This document shows, in pieces, positions 16,457 through 26,019 of a DNA stretch of 64,000 nucleotides (positions within the stretch are counted from its first letter, which is position 1; each line of letters begins with the position of its first letter). Made by a program: the position numbers and the translations under genes. The DNA is from Ruminococcus sp. GTDB taxonomy: Bacteria > Bacillota > Clostridia > Oscillospirales > Ruminococcaceae. The notes below the pieces were generated by a model. The model did not search any database, had not been told where the DNA came from, and saw only the letters and a list, made by a program, of their open reading frames with translations. The DNA lies in assembly GCA_017543595.1 (NCBI GenBank), contig JAFYFU010000088.1, positions 16,621 through 80,620 on the forward strand, written 5' to 3'.

Positions 16457-18145
16457 ATGTCAGAAAGTATGAGTTACAGTGACCTTAAAAATTTCCTCCT
16501 GAAAATGGAAGCCGTCCCCGATACCCTCTTCGGTGACGTTGAAGGTCCTATATCAGAACTTTGCATTAAACTGCGGATAGGCAGACTTGATGTTATATTT
16601 TATGAAAATTCGCAGAAAGAAACAGCGGGCGAATTTGAAAGCAGAATTTTCTATCAGTCGGATAACTGCAATATGGAAAGCTTTATTTCCGAAAGACGCA
16701 CGACAGGTATATCAAACATCGTTATCTACAATGTATACAGACTTAAAAACAATTCAGACTGGAATGAAAACGAAAAAGAATGTATAAATCTTATGCTCAC
16801 CATGCTGTTTGTGTTCAACGGCAGGAGCAGACTTATGGATTTAAGCTATAAACTCAGTTTCTATGACCGTGACCTTGACATATATAATCTTAAAGCCTTC
16901 ATGAGAAGAACGGGCGAACTTCTCGCATCAGGCGAAATATTTGAATATACGGCTGTTTATTTCAACCTTAAAAAATTTTCTGTCGTGAATCTCCAAATAG
17001 GCAGGGAAAACGGCACCCGTGTAATGAAACGCTATATCGAATATATAAGCTCACTCATGAACGACAAAAACGAAATGACCGCAAGAATAGGCGGTGACAA
17101 TTTTGTACTGCTGGTGAAAAATGAAAATATTATTGCCATAACCGAGGCTGTGAACGGTGTGTCCCTCGTCTATGACGATTCAACGGGCGACAGGATTTTT
17201 ATTTCCGCAACCGCAGGCGTATACAAAATAGACGGAAAAATCCCCCTTCATGCACCTACTGACATAATGGACAGGCTGAAAATTGCTTTCAATGCCGCAA
17301 AAATCCGCACAAAACACAGTACGGCATATTTCGATGAAGTGATGATGGAAAGAAGCAGAAAAGAACTCCATATAAGTTCCGTATTCCGTAAAGCTATGGG
17401 CGATGAGGAGTTTCTCGTCTACTATCAGCCGAAAGTCGCTATGGACGAATATAAAATATGCGGTGCGGAAGCTCTTTGCAGGTGGAAACATCAGGGAAAA
17501 CTCGTTTCGCCCTCGGAATTTATCCCCGTCCTTGAAAGAGGCATGGAAATATGCCGACTCGATTTCTATATGCTTGACCATGTTTGCAAAGATATAAGGC
17601 GTTGGCTTGATTCGGGGAAAAAAGCCGTGAAAATTTCCGTAAACCTCTCACGCCGTCACCTCGCAAACGTTTCACTTCTCGAAGATATTCTCGAAACCAT
17701 TGACAGAAACAATGTTCCACATGAATACATAGAACTTGAACTGACGGAAACAACAACGGACGTTGAATTTAATGTCCTGAAAGAATTGATAAACGGTTTG
17801 CAGAAAGCAGGAATTTCTACTTCCGTTGACGATTTCGGCGTGGGATATTCTTCACTCACGCTTATAAAGGATATTTCTTGGGACGTTCTCAAAATAGACA
17901 AAAGTTTTCTCCCCGAAGCAGGCGAACAGTATGACCTCAAAAAGAAAATAATGCTCAGGCACGTTGTTTCTATTGCAAAGGAAATAGGTCTTGAATGTGT
18001 TGCGGAAGGCGTTGAAACAAAAGAACAGGTTGAACTCCTCAAAGCAGACAACTGTAATATTGTGCAGGGATTCTATTTTGACAAGCCCCTGCCTGCGGAG
18101 GAATTTGAAAAACGCCTTAACAATTATCAGTATTTCGTAGTATAG
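16457..18145 (+). CDS. Cyclic di-GMP phosphodiesterase with degenerate GGDEF and intact EAL domain
   Basis: A 562-residue signalling protein. Residues about 1-130 are an unrecognised sensory region. The GGDEF domain follows, but its signature is GGDNF (in ARIGGDNFVLL), so cyclase activity is doubtful; such domains may bind GTP and regulate the partner. The EAL domain (about 305-555) has the catalytic pattern: GAEALCRWKH, NLSRRH, ELTE, VDDFGVGYSSL, K in DVLKIDKSF and AEGVET, consistent with hydrolysis of c-di-GMP. No membrane segment is seen. I choose ATG 16457, 7 bases after GGAAGG; ATG 16451 is too close to it. Confidence 0.88.
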   Translation: MSESMSYSDLKNFLLKMEAVPDTLFGDVEGPISELCIKLRIGRLDVIFYENSQKETAGEFESRIFYQSDNCNMESFISERRTTGISNIVIYNVYRLKNNSDWNENEKECINLMLTMLFVFNGRSRLMDLSYKLSFYDRDLDIYNLKAFMRRTGELLASGEIFEYTAVYFNLKKFSVVNLQIGRENGTRVMKRYIEYISSLMNDKNEMTARIGGDNFVLLVKNENIIAITEAVNGVSLVYDDSTGDRIFISATAGVYKIDGKIPLHAPTDIMDRLKIAFNAAKIRTKHSTAYFDEVMMERSRKELHISSVFRKAMGDEEFLVYYQPKVAMDEYKICGAEALCRWKHQGKLVSPSEFIPVLERGMEICRLDFYMLDHVCKDIRRWLDSGKKAVKISVNLSRRHLANVSLLEDILETIDRNNVPHEYIELELTETTTDVEFNVLKELINGLQKAGISTSVDDFGVGYSSLTLIKDISWDVLKIDKSFLPEAGEQYDLKKKIMLRHVVSIAKEIGLECVAEGVETKEQVELLKADNCNIVQGFYFDKPLPAEEFEKRLNNYQYFVV

Positions 18146-18180
18146 TAAAATCAAGAAAGTAAACGGAATAAAGGGGGTTT

Positions 18181-18268
18181 GGGGGAATAAAGCCGCCCCT
18201 TGACCTGAAAGTGAACGGAGCGCAGCGCAGTGAACGAAAGGTCAAGATTACAAAGGGCGGCTTCCCCC
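18181..18268 (+). repeat. Palindromic repeat, G-run subtype
   Basis: Nested arms: GGGGG/CCCCC at the ends, AAGCCGCCC (18190-18198) with GGGCGGCTT (18255-18263), CTTGACCT (18199-18206) with AGGTCAAG (18239-18246). Loop GAAAGTGAACGGAGCGCAGC. Confidence 0.85.
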
Positions 18269-18286
18269 ATTCAAAATAATATACAA

Positions 18287-18415
18287 GCCCCAAAAGTGCA
18301 AATTTGACGATTTTAATAAGAGGAAAATTTGCACCTTGTCATGGAAGTGAACGGAACGAAGTGAAGTGAACGAAATGACAAGCCCCAAAGTGCAAATTTG
18401 ACGATTTTAAACAGG
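18287..18415 (+). repeat. Palindromic repeat directly before pyrC
   Basis: AAATTTGCAC (18325-18334) pairs with GTGCAAATTT (18390-18399); CTTGTCAT (18335-18342) pairs with ATGACAAG (18375-18382). It is flanked by GACGATTTTAATAAGAGG on the left and GACGATTTTAAACAGGAGG on the right, the latter being the ribosome site of pyrC. Confidence 0.85.
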
Positions 18416-18423
18416 AGGTAATC

Positions 18424-19695
18424 ATGTCATCAATCTTAATCAAAAATATCCGTGCCGTGGATTCAAAAAATGATATGCTCACGGATATTCTCATAAATGA
18501 CGGCTTAATAACAGAACTCGGAACAAATATCCGCAGCGGTGCGGACGAGCTGATAGACGGTACAGACCTCGTTCTCATGCCGTCAATATTTGATATGCAC
18601 GTTCATTTCCGTGACCCCGGACAGACCGAAAAAGAAGATGTTCTCACAGGCTGTTCGGCAGCCCTTGCGGGCGGTGTCACGGGTGTCCTTGCCATGCCCA
18701 ATACTTATCCTCCCTGCGACAACCCCGAAATTATAAGATATATCATCGACAAGGCAAAAGATACAGGCGTTGACGTTTACCCCGTAGGCTGTATAACTCA
18801 GGGCATGAAAGGAGAAAAACTCTGCGATTACGATTCCATGAAAGATGCAGGCTGTATCTGCATATCAGATGACGGACGACCTGTCGAAAATGCCGAACTC
18901 ATGCGGAAAGCCCTCGAACTTTCAAATCAGAACGGTCTGCTTGTGGCTTCTCACTGTGAGGATTTGAACATAATCAACGGCGGTATCGTCAACAAGGGCG
19001 AAACTTCCGAAAAACTCGGCATAAAGGGTATGGACAGGGCTTCCGAAAACTACATTACCGCAAGGGAAATTATTCTCGCTTCCTCCGTAAATTCAAGAAT
19101 ACATATCTGCCATGTAAGCACAGAAGAAAGCACGGCTATTATAAGATTCGCTAAATCAAGGGGAATTAAAGTCACCTGCGAAACCGCTCCGCATTATTTC
19201 ATGCTTACCGATAAATTAATTGAAAAGCGTGATGCCGATTACAGAATGAATCCTCCGCTGAGAACTCCCGATGATGTAAGGGCAATTATTGACGGAATAA
19301 AGGACGGCACTATCGACTGCATAATCACAGACCACGCCCCCCATACCGCAGAACAGAAAGCAGATTTTGAAAAAGCTCCCAACGGTGTTGTGGGTCTTGA
19401 AACATCTCTTGCCGCAACCCTTACAGCTTTATATCACACGGGAGAAGTTTCTCTCAAAAAAATAGTGGAACTCATGTGCATAAACCCCAGAAGAATCCTC
19501 GGTCTTGAAATTCCTGCAATTCAGGTCGGAAAACCCGCTGATTTGATTATCGCAGACCTGAATAAAAAATGGACGGCAGACCCCGAAAAACTCCATTCAA
19601 AATCCCATAACACAGTATTCAAGGGTATGACCCTAACAGGAAAAAACCTTGTTACTATATCAAAAGGTATCATAAGATACGACGAAAGGAAGTAA
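18424..19695 (+). CDS. pyrC: Dihydroorotase
   Basis: Third step of pyrimidine synthesis: cyclises carbamoyl-aspartate to dihydroorotate, in the cytosol. The protein is 423 residues, class I type. Zinc ligands and signature are visible: DMHVHFRDPGQTEKED near residue 58, SHCED near residue 180, HICHVST near residue 230 and DHAPH near residue 305. It opens a pyrC-pyrF-carA-carB cluster; four bases separate it from pyrF. Its ribosome site AGGAGG sits at the very end of a palindromic repeat. Confidence 0.96.
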   Translation: MSSILIKNIRAVDSKNDMLTDILINDGLITELGTNIRSGADELIDGTDLVLMPSIFDMHVHFRDPGQTEKEDVLTGCSAALAGGVTGVLAMPNTYPPCDNPEIIRYIIDKAKDTGVDVYPVGCITQGMKGEKLCDYDSMKDAGCICISDDGRPVENAELMRKALELSNQNGLLVASHCEDLNIINGGIVNKGETSEKLGIKGMDRASENYITAREIILASSVNSRIHICHVSTEESTAIIRFAKSRGIKVTCETAPHYFMLTDKLIEKRDADYRMNPPLRTPDDVRAIIDGIKDGTIDCIITDHAPHTAEQKADFEKAPNGVVGLETSLAATLTALYHTGEVSLKKIVELMCINPRRILGLEIPAIQVGKPADLIIADLNKKWTADPEKLHSKSHNTVFKGMTLTGKNLVTISKGIIRYDERK

Positions 19696-19699
19696 TACT

Positions 19700-20626
19700 A
19701 TGTCATTTGACAGACTTATTGAAAGAATTATCGAACTCAAAAATCCGACTGTTGTCGGACTTGACCCGAAACTTGAATACGTCCCCGAATTTATCAGAAA
19801 AAAATACACCGATGAGGACGGCGGTACAATCAAAGCCGCAGCAAAAGCTATTTTCGACTTCAACAAGGCTATAATTGACGAAATCCATGACATAGTACCT
19901 GCTATAAAACCGCAGGCGGCTTACTATGAAATGTACGGTCATTCGGGTATAAAAGCCCTTGCCAAAACTATACGCTACGCTCAGGTGAACGGTATGTTCG
20001 TTATCACTGACGGAAAAAGAAACGATATCGGCGCAACTATGGAGGCTTACACAAATGCCCACCTCGGAAGCGTTGACATCATCGGAAATAAAATCTCTCC
20101 GTTCAATGCAGATGCCCTCACCGTAAACGGCTATCTCGGCACGGACGGAATAACTCCGCTCCTCAATGTCTGCAAGGAACGTGACAAGGGTATTTATGTC
20201 CTTGTAAAAACTTCCAATCCGTCAAGCGGAGAACTTCAGGATATGAAACTCGAAGATGGCAGGACAATCTATGAGGCTATGGGCGATATGTGCGAAAAAT
20301 GGGGCGCAGATACCATAGGAAAATACGGATATTCCGCAGTAGGCGCAGTTGTCGGTGCGACTTATCCCGAAATGCTTGCGGAATTAAGAAAAAGACTCCC
20401 CCACACAATGTTCCTTGTTCCGGGATACGGCGCACAGGGCGGCGGTGCGGAAGGTCTTAAAGGCGGATTTGACGAAAACGGTCTCGGCGCAATTGTAAAT
20501 TCCTCCCGTGCTGTTATGTGTGCCTACAAAAAAGAAGGCTGCAACGAAAGAGAATTTGCAAAAGCCGCAAGGCGTGAAGTTATCCGTATGAGAGATGACA
20601 TAACTCAGTATATAAACCTTAAATAA
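19700..20626 (+). CDS. pyrF: Orotidine 5'-phosphate decarboxylase (type 2)
   Basis: Last step to UMP: removes CO2 from OMP. At 308 residues it belongs to the longer type-2 group. The catalytic Asp-Lys-Asp pattern is TDGKRNDIGATM near residue 94, with VGLDPKLEYVP at the N-terminus and PGYGAQGGG near residue 240. Spaced four bases after pyrC with a GGAAG ribosome site; followed by a 92-base gap with two hairpins before carA. Confidence 0.95.
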   Translation: MSFDRLIERIIELKNPTVVGLDPKLEYVPEFIRKKYTDEDGGTIKAAAKAIFDFNKAIIDEIHDIVPAIKPQAAYYEMYGHSGIKALAKTIRYAQVNGMFVITDGKRNDIGATMEAYTNAHLGSVDIIGNKISPFNADALTVNGYLGTDGITPLLNVCKERDKGIYVLVKTSNPSSGELQDMKLEDGRTIYEAMGDMCEKWGADTIGKYGYSAVGAVVGATYPEMLAELRKRLPHTMFLVPGYGAQGGGAEGLKGGFDENGLGAIVNSSRAVMCAYKKEGCNEREFAKAARREVIRMRDDITQYINLK

Positions 20627-20638
20627 TTCAGCTTTTAC

Positions 20639-20695
20639 CATATGCCTGCAATGGGGCAGGCATATGATGATAATACAGATGCAGAATGTTTTCTG
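20639..20695 (+). promoter_or_regulatory. Two tandem hairpins between pyrF and carA
   Basis: A strong 11-bp stem, CATATGCCTGC (20639-20649) with GCAGGCATATG (20656-20666), is followed by GCAGAA-TGTT-TTCTGC (about 20681-20696). Neither has a T-run, so they are not ordinary terminators. They may set RNA processing, stability or attenuation between pyrF and carA; that is inference. Confidence 0.55.
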
Positions 20696-20718
20696 CGATA
20701 ATTGAAAGGACTGGTAAA

Positions 20719-21834
20719 ATGTCTTTGTTTAACATTGGCGAAAAAGCTTATCTCATGCTTGAAAACGGTCAGATATTCGAGGGCAGAAGTTTCGGCGCAA
20801 AGGGTACTGTTATCGGTGAAGTCGTATTCACAACAGGTATCACGGGCTATCAGGAAACTCTCACAGACCCCAGCTATTACGGACAGATAGTCACCCAGAC
20901 TTTTCCGCTTATCGGAAATTACGGCGTAAATTCGGAAGATGCAGAATCCGAAAAAAGCTATGTCAGCGGCTATATAGCAAGGGAATGGTGCAATGCCCCG
21001 TCAAATTTCCGCTGTGAGGGAAATATTGACGACTTTCTCAAAAAGCATAACATAATCGGCATACACAATATTGATACCCGTCAGCTTACAAGAATTATCC
21101 GTGAGGCAGGCGTTATGAACGGTGTTATAACTACCGAAAATATCTTTGACAAAAAAGATGAACTCATGGAAAAAATAAAGGCTTTCTCGGTGAAAAATGC
21201 CGTTAAATCCGTTTCCGACACGAAAATACATATCTATAAGCCGAAAGAACCGAATGAAACAAAATACCGTGTCGTGCTTTTCGATTTCGGTTACAAGAGA
21301 AATATCCGCAGGGAATTGATTAAAAGAAACTGCGAGGTGATTGTTGTTCCCGCCAATACAAAAGCATCTTTCATAAAAGAAGCAAATCCCAATGGCATTA
21401 TGTTCTCAAACGGTCCGGGAGACCCTGCCGAAAATACCGAAATTATCGAAAATATCAGGGAAATCCAGAAACTTAATATCCCCATTTTCGGAATTTGTCT
21501 CGGTCATCAGCTTATGGCTCTCGCAAACGGCGCAAAGACCGAAAAATTAAAATACGGTCACAGAGGCGCAAATCAGCCCGTTATTGACCTTGAAAGCGGT
21601 CTGACATACGTAACAAGCCAGAACCACGGATATGCCGTAATCGGTGACAGCATTGACCCAAAAATCGGTCACGTTTCCCATATCAACGCCAACGACAAAA
21701 CCTGCGAGGGCATACGCTATACTGCGGTAAATGCAAGAACTGTACAGTTCCACCCCGAAGCACACGGCGGTCCTCTTGATACTGCTTATCTTTTTGATGA
21801 ATTTGTTGAAACTATGAAAAGGGAGCGTGACTGA
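20719..21834 (+). CDS. carA: Carbamoyl-phosphate synthase small subunit
   Basis: Glutamine amidotransferase subunit that feeds ammonia to CarB. 371 residues from ATG 20719, which has AAAGGA upstream; earlier in-frame starts lack a site and precede the family's first conserved segment (LMLENGQIFEGRSFG). N-terminal CPSase domain with TGYQETLTDPSY; class I glutaminase domain from about residue 185 with nucleophile Cys in FGICLGHQL and the His-Glu pair in FHPEAHGGP. Ends two bases before the ATG of carB. Confidence 0.96.
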   Translation: MSLFNIGEKAYLMLENGQIFEGRSFGAKGTVIGEVVFTTGITGYQETLTDPSYYGQIVTQTFPLIGNYGVNSEDAESEKSYVSGYIAREWCNAPSNFRCEGNIDDFLKKHNIIGIHNIDTRQLTRIIREAGVMNGVITTENIFDKKDELMEKIKAFSVKNAVKSVSDTKIHIYKPKEPNETKYRVVLFDFGYKRNIRRELIKRNCEVIVVPANTKASFIKEANPNGIMFSNGPGDPAENTEIIENIREIQKLNIPIFGICLGHQLMALANGAKTEKLKYGHRGANQPVIDLESGLTYVTSQNHGYAVIGDSIDPKIGHVSHINANDKTCEGIRYTAVNARTVQFHPEAHGGPLDTAYLFDEFVETMKRERD

Positions 21835-21835
21835 T

Positions 21836-24800
21836 ATGCCACTCAGAAAAGATATTAAAAAAGTCCTCGTTATAGGTTCAGGTCCTATTGTCATAGGTCA
21901 GGCTGCGGAATTTGACTATGCAGGCACTCAGGCTTGCCGTGCATTGAAACAGGAAGGTCTTGAAGTTGTACTCATAAACTCAAACCCCGCTACTATCATG
22001 ACCGATAAGGCTATGGCTGACAAAGTGTATATTGAACCGCTTACGCTTGATGTTGTAAAAAGAATTATCGAAATGGAAAAGCCCGACAGTCTGTTGTCTA
22101 CTCTCGGAGGACAGACAGGTCTTACTCTCTCCATGCAGCTTGCGGAGGAGGGATTCCTTGATTCCCACAATGTAAAGCTTCTCGGCGCAGACCCCCTGAC
22201 TATTCACAAGGCTGAGGACAGACAGGCTTTCAAGGACACTATGGAAAAAATCGGTCAGCCCTGTATCCCGTCAAAAGTCGTTGAAACCGTTGAGGACGCT
22301 ATGGATTTTGCGGAGGTTATAAATTATCCCGTAATAGTCCGCCCTGCATTTACTCTCGGCGGTACAGGCGGAGGAATTGCAAATACTCCCGAAGAACTCC
22401 ACGAAATTGCCGAAAACGGTCTGAGACTTTCACCTATCACGCAGATTCTCGTTGAAAAATGCATAAGCGGCTGGAAAGAAATAGAATTTGAAGTTATCCG
22501 TGACGCAAAGGGAAATGTTATAACCGTATGCTCAATGGAGAACTTTGACCCCGTAGGCGTTCATACGGGCGACAGCATAGTTATTGCACCTGCGGTAACT
22601 CTTTCCGACAGGGAATATCAGATGCTCAGAACTGCCGCAATAAACATCATAAAAGAATTAAAAGTTGAGGGCGGCTGCAACTGTCAGTTTGCACTTCACC
22701 CGACAAGCTTTGAGTATGCCGTAATAGAAGTAAATCCCCGTGTTTCACGTTCTTCCGCACTTGCTTCAAAGGCTGCGGGCTATCCTATCGCAAAGACAGC
22801 CGCAAAAATCGCTATCGGATATACTCTTGACGAAATCATAAATCAGGTTACGGGAAAAACATATGCCTGCTTTGAACCTGCCCTTGACTATGTTGTTGTA
22901 AAGTTCCCGAAATGGGCTTTTGACAAGTTTGTTTATGCAAAGAGGACTCTCGGCACTCAGATGAAGGCAACGGGAGAAGTTATGGCTATCGGCACAAGCT
23001 TTGAACAGGCTATCATGAAAGCAGTCCGTTCAACGGAACTCGGCGTTGACAGCATGAATATGAAGAAATTCTCAAAGCTTACAGATGAGGAACTGAGAAC
23101 AAAACTTCATGACATTGATGATGAGCGTTCATTTGTAATATTTGAGGCTCTCAAACGTGGCATAACTCCCGAAGAAATCCACGATATAACAAAAATAGAC
23201 AACTGGTTCTTATATAAATTGTTAAACCTTGCAGAGCTTGAAAAATGGCTTGCAGACGGCGAACTGACCCTCGAAAAATACGATATCGCAAAACAGTACG
23301 GCTATCTTGACAGCACTATTGAAAGAATTTCCGGTCAGAAATGCCCTGCACGAAAAAGAGCAGTTTTCAAGACTGTTGATACCTGTGCGGGAGAGTTCAA
23401 AGCCGAAACACCTTATTTTTACTCAACCTTTGACGAGGAAAACGAAGCCAAGGAATTTATAGAGCATAAAAATTCGGGAAAGAAAAAAATTATAGTTTTC
23501 GGTTCAGGTCCTATAAGAATCGGACAGGGAATAGAATTTGACTACTGTTCCGTTCACTGTGTATGGACTCTGAAAGAACTCGGCTATGAGGCTGTTATCT
23601 GCAACAATAACCCCGAAACCGTTTCAACCGATTTCGATACGGGCGACAGACTTTATTTCGACCCCCTGACAAAAGAGGACGTTGAGGCTATTATCGAAAC
23701 CGAACAGCCTGACGGCGTAATAGTTCAGTTCGGCGGTCAGACTGCCATAAAATTAACAAGACATCTGTCGGACATGGGCGTAAATATTCTGGGTACTTCT
23801 GCGGATATGATTGACGCTGCCGAGGACAGGGAACGTTTTGACGAAATACTCGAAAAATGCGGAATACCCCGTCCTGCGGGTCATACTGTAATGACTACCG
23901 AAGAAGCCGTGAAAGCTGCGGAAGATTTGGGCTATCCCGTACTTTTAAGACCCTCTTATGTACTCGGCGGACAGAATATGATTATTGCCCACTCAAAAGC
24001 CGATGTAGTTGAATACATGGGAATAATCACAAGCCATATGATTGAAAATCCCGTGCTTATAGACAAATACATGATGGGTACGGAAGTTGAAGTCGATGCA
24101 ATATGTGACGGAGAAGATTTCCTTATCCCCGGAATTATGGAGCATATCGAACGTGCGGGCGTTCATTCGGGAGATTCAATTTCTATCTATCCCGCACAGC
24201 ATTTGTCCGAAAGAATCAAGAGAATAATTGTTGAATATACAAGAAAACTCTCAAAGGAATTAAACGTCATCGGTCTGGTAAATATTCAGTATGTTGTGTA
24301 CAATCATGAGGTATTCGTAATAGAAGTAAACCCCCGTTCTTCAAGAACTGTTCCCTATATCAGCAAGGTAACGGGTATTCCTATGGTTGACATAGCAACT
24401 AAAATAATGTTCGGCGCAAAACTCAAAGATATGGGCTATGAAAGCGGTCTGTACCCCGCAGGCGACTATGTTGCCGTAAAAGTACCCGTGTTCAGCTTTG
24501 AGAAATTGACCGATGTTGATACAATGCTCGGACCTGAAATGAAATCAACAGGCGAATGTCTCGGTATCGGCAGAAATCTCGAAGATGCACTCTTAAAGGG
24601 TCTTATAGCAGCAGGCTTTGACCTCAAACGTGAGGGCGGTGTGCTTATATCCGTCCGTGACAGCGACAAGAGAGAAGTTTTGCCTATCGCTGACAAGTTT
24701 GAACAGATGGGCTTTGAACTCTATGCAACATCAGGCACTCAAAGCGTTCTGACAAGAAATATGATAGCTTCCAACCTTGTGAGAAAAATTTCTGACGGAG

Positions 24801-25027
24801 AACCGAACGTTGTTACTCTCCTCGAAAGCGGAAAAATTCACTATGTTATTTCGACTTCCGCAAAGGGCAGACTTCCCGAACGTGACAGCGTTAAGATGAG
24901 AAGAAAATCAATAGAGCGTGGTGTTTGCTCTCTCACAGCAATTGATACCGCTAAATCTCTTGTGAAAGTTCTTGAATCCGGCAGAACAATAAATGACGTT
25001 GAACTTATTGACATAACAGAAATATAA
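21836..25027 (+). CDS. carB: Carbamoyl-phosphate synthase large subunit
   Basis: Makes carbamoyl phosphate from bicarbonate, ammonia and two ATP for pyrimidine and arginine synthesis. 1063 residues, full length, with two homologous ATP-grasp halves: IGSGPIVIGQAAEFDYAGTQA at the start and FGSGPIRIGQGIEFDYCSVH near residue 555, each followed by LSTLGGQTG or VQFGGQTA. The C-terminal MGS-like domain (about 930-1063) is the usual site of allosteric control. ATG 21836 is chosen over GTG 21827 because GGGAG is 10 bases upstream of the former. pyrB, pyrK, pyrD and pyrE are not in the cluster. Confidence 0.96.
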   Translation: MPLRKDIKKVLVIGSGPIVIGQAAEFDYAGTQACRALKQEGLEVVLINSNPATIMTDKAMADKVYIEPLTLDVVKRIIEMEKPDSLLSTLGGQTGLTLSMQLAEEGFLDSHNVKLLGADPLTIHKAEDRQAFKDTMEKIGQPCIPSKVVETVEDAMDFAEVINYPVIVRPAFTLGGTGGGIANTPEELHEIAENGLRLSPITQILVEKCISGWKEIEFEVIRDAKGNVITVCSMENFDPVGVHTGDSIVIAPAVTLSDREYQMLRTAAINIIKELKVEGGCNCQFALHPTSFEYAVIEVNPRVSRSSALASKAAGYPIAKTAAKIAIGYTLDEIINQVTGKTYACFEPALDYVVVKFPKWAFDKFVYAKRTLGTQMKATGEVMAIGTSFEQAIMKAVRSTELGVDSMNMKKFSKLTDEELRTKLHDIDDERSFVIFEALKRGITPEEIHDITKIDNWFLYKLLNLAELEKWLADGELTLEKYDIAKQYGYLDSTIERISGQKCPARKRAVFKTVDTCAGEFKAETPYFYSTFDEENEAKEFIEHKNSGKKKIIVFGSGPIRIGQGIEFDYCSVHCVWTLKELGYEAVICNNNPETVSTDFDTGDRLYFDPLTKEDVEAIIETEQPDGVIVQFGGQTAIKLTRHLSDMGVNILGTSADMIDAAEDRERFDEILEKCGIPRPAGHTVMTTEEAVKAAEDLGYPVLLRPSYVLGGQNMIIAHSKADVVEYMGIITSHMIENPVLIDKYMMGTEVEVDAICDGEDFLIPGIMEHIERAGVHSGDSISIYPAQHLSERIKRIIVEYTRKLSKELNVIGLVNIQYVVYNHEVFVIEVNPRSSRTVPYISKVTGIPMVDIATKIMFGAKLKDMGYESGLYPAGDYVAVKVPVFSFEKLTDVDTMLGPEMKSTGECLGIGRNLEDALLKGLIAAGFDLKREGGVLISVRDSDKREVLPIADKFEQMGFELYATSGTQSVLTRNMIASNLVRKISDGEPNVVTLLESGKIHYVISTSAKGRLPERDSVKMRRKSIERGVCSLTAIDTAKSLVKVLESGRTINDVELIDITEI

Positions 25028-25029
25028 TC

Positions 25030-25081
25030 AAAAGGAAAATTTGCACCTTGACCTGAAAATGCAAATTTGACAATTTGAAAT
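25030..25081 (+). repeat. Loop-deleted relic of the palindromic repeat before mscS
   Basis: Keeps AGGAAAATTTGCACCTTGACCTGAAAA then GCAAATTTGAC and AATTTGAAATAAGGTG, but the loop and the returning inner arm are missing. It still runs into the AAGGTG ribosome site of the next gene. Confidence 0.75.
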
Positions 25082-25092
25082 AAGGTGATTTT

Positions 25093-25986
25093 ATGACAAC
25101 TGCCGAAATAATTGAAACAACTCAGGAAACTACGGAAGTGACTTATGCCGCATTGGAGGCTGTTCAGGAACAGGTTGACAAGGCTTCGGGCTTTGTCGAA
25201 AAATCAAGAGAATATTTAAGCCGTGCCTTGCCTCTTGTCGCAATAGCTTTAATTATTTTTGTACTCGGCATATTTCTCTCGAAACTTATCTCGAAAATCT
25301 TTGCAAGAACTCTGAAAAATGCAAATATTGACGGCACGGCTAAAAATTTCCTTGTATCTCTTGTGAGAATCTTTCTGTATATCATGGTTGCGATAATGGC
25401 TCTTTCATTTATGAATGTCCCAATGTCGTCAATTATAACCGTTTTCGGTGCGGCAGGTCTTGCCGTCAGCCTTGCTTTGCAAAACTGTCTTTCAAATCTC
25501 TGCGGAGGATTTATTCTGCTTTTTTCAAAGCTTTTCTCCGCAGGAGATATGATTGAACTTGACGGTACTTCGGGAAGAGTCGAATCAATCGGTATTTTAT
25601 ATACAAAAATAAATACTCTCGACAACAAGACTGTTTTCATCCCGAACGGCAAAGTCTCGGACGCTAAAATTATAAACTATACTGAAAGCCCCACAAGAAG
25701 AATTGACCTCTGCTTTGATATCGCTTACAGCGCAGATTTCAACAAAGCAAGGGAAACTGTCCTTGAAATTATCGGGGACAACAAAAATATACTTCAAAGT
25801 CCTGCGCCCGTTGTCAGAATGTCAGCCCATAAGGAAAGTTCCGTTTCAATAGATGTCCTCATATGGGTCATGAATCAGGATTACTATACCGTAAGATATG
25901 ACATGATTGAAAATGTAAAGGCAGGATTTGAAAAGAATAATATAGAAATTCCGTTTAATCAGCTTGACATACATATGAAAGATTAA
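25093..25986 (+). CDS. Small-conductance mechanosensitive channel (MscS family)
   Basis: A 297-residue membrane protein that opens under membrane tension to release solutes. After a 45-residue polar N-terminus come hydrophobic segments at about 46-68, 85-110 and 112-140. The third is the pore helix: GAAGLAVSLALQNCLSNLCGG, matching the MscS TM3 Gly/Ala pattern and the QN..sn..gG motif. The soluble beta domain contains GDMIELDGTSGRVESIGILYT and PNGKVSDAKIINYT. AAGGTG is the ribosome site, in the relic repeat. It is separate in function from the preceding pyrimidine genes. Confidence 0.92.
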   Translation: MTTAEIIETTQETTEVTYAALEAVQEQVDKASGFVEKSREYLSRALPLVAIALIIFVLGIFLSKLISKIFARTLKNANIDGTAKNFLVSLVRIFLYIMVAIMALSFMNVPMSSIITVFGAAGLAVSLALQNCLSNLCGGFILLFSKLFSAGDMIELDGTSGRVESIGILYTKINTLDNKTVFIPNGKVSDAKIINYTESPTRRIDLCFDIAYSADFNKARETVLEIIGDNKNILQSPAPVVRMSAHKESSVSIDVLIWVMNQDYYTVRYDMIENVKAGFEKNNIEIPFNQLDIHMKD

Positions 25987-26019
25987 TTCGGAACGTATAA
26001 TTTGAATCAGGAGGTTTTA

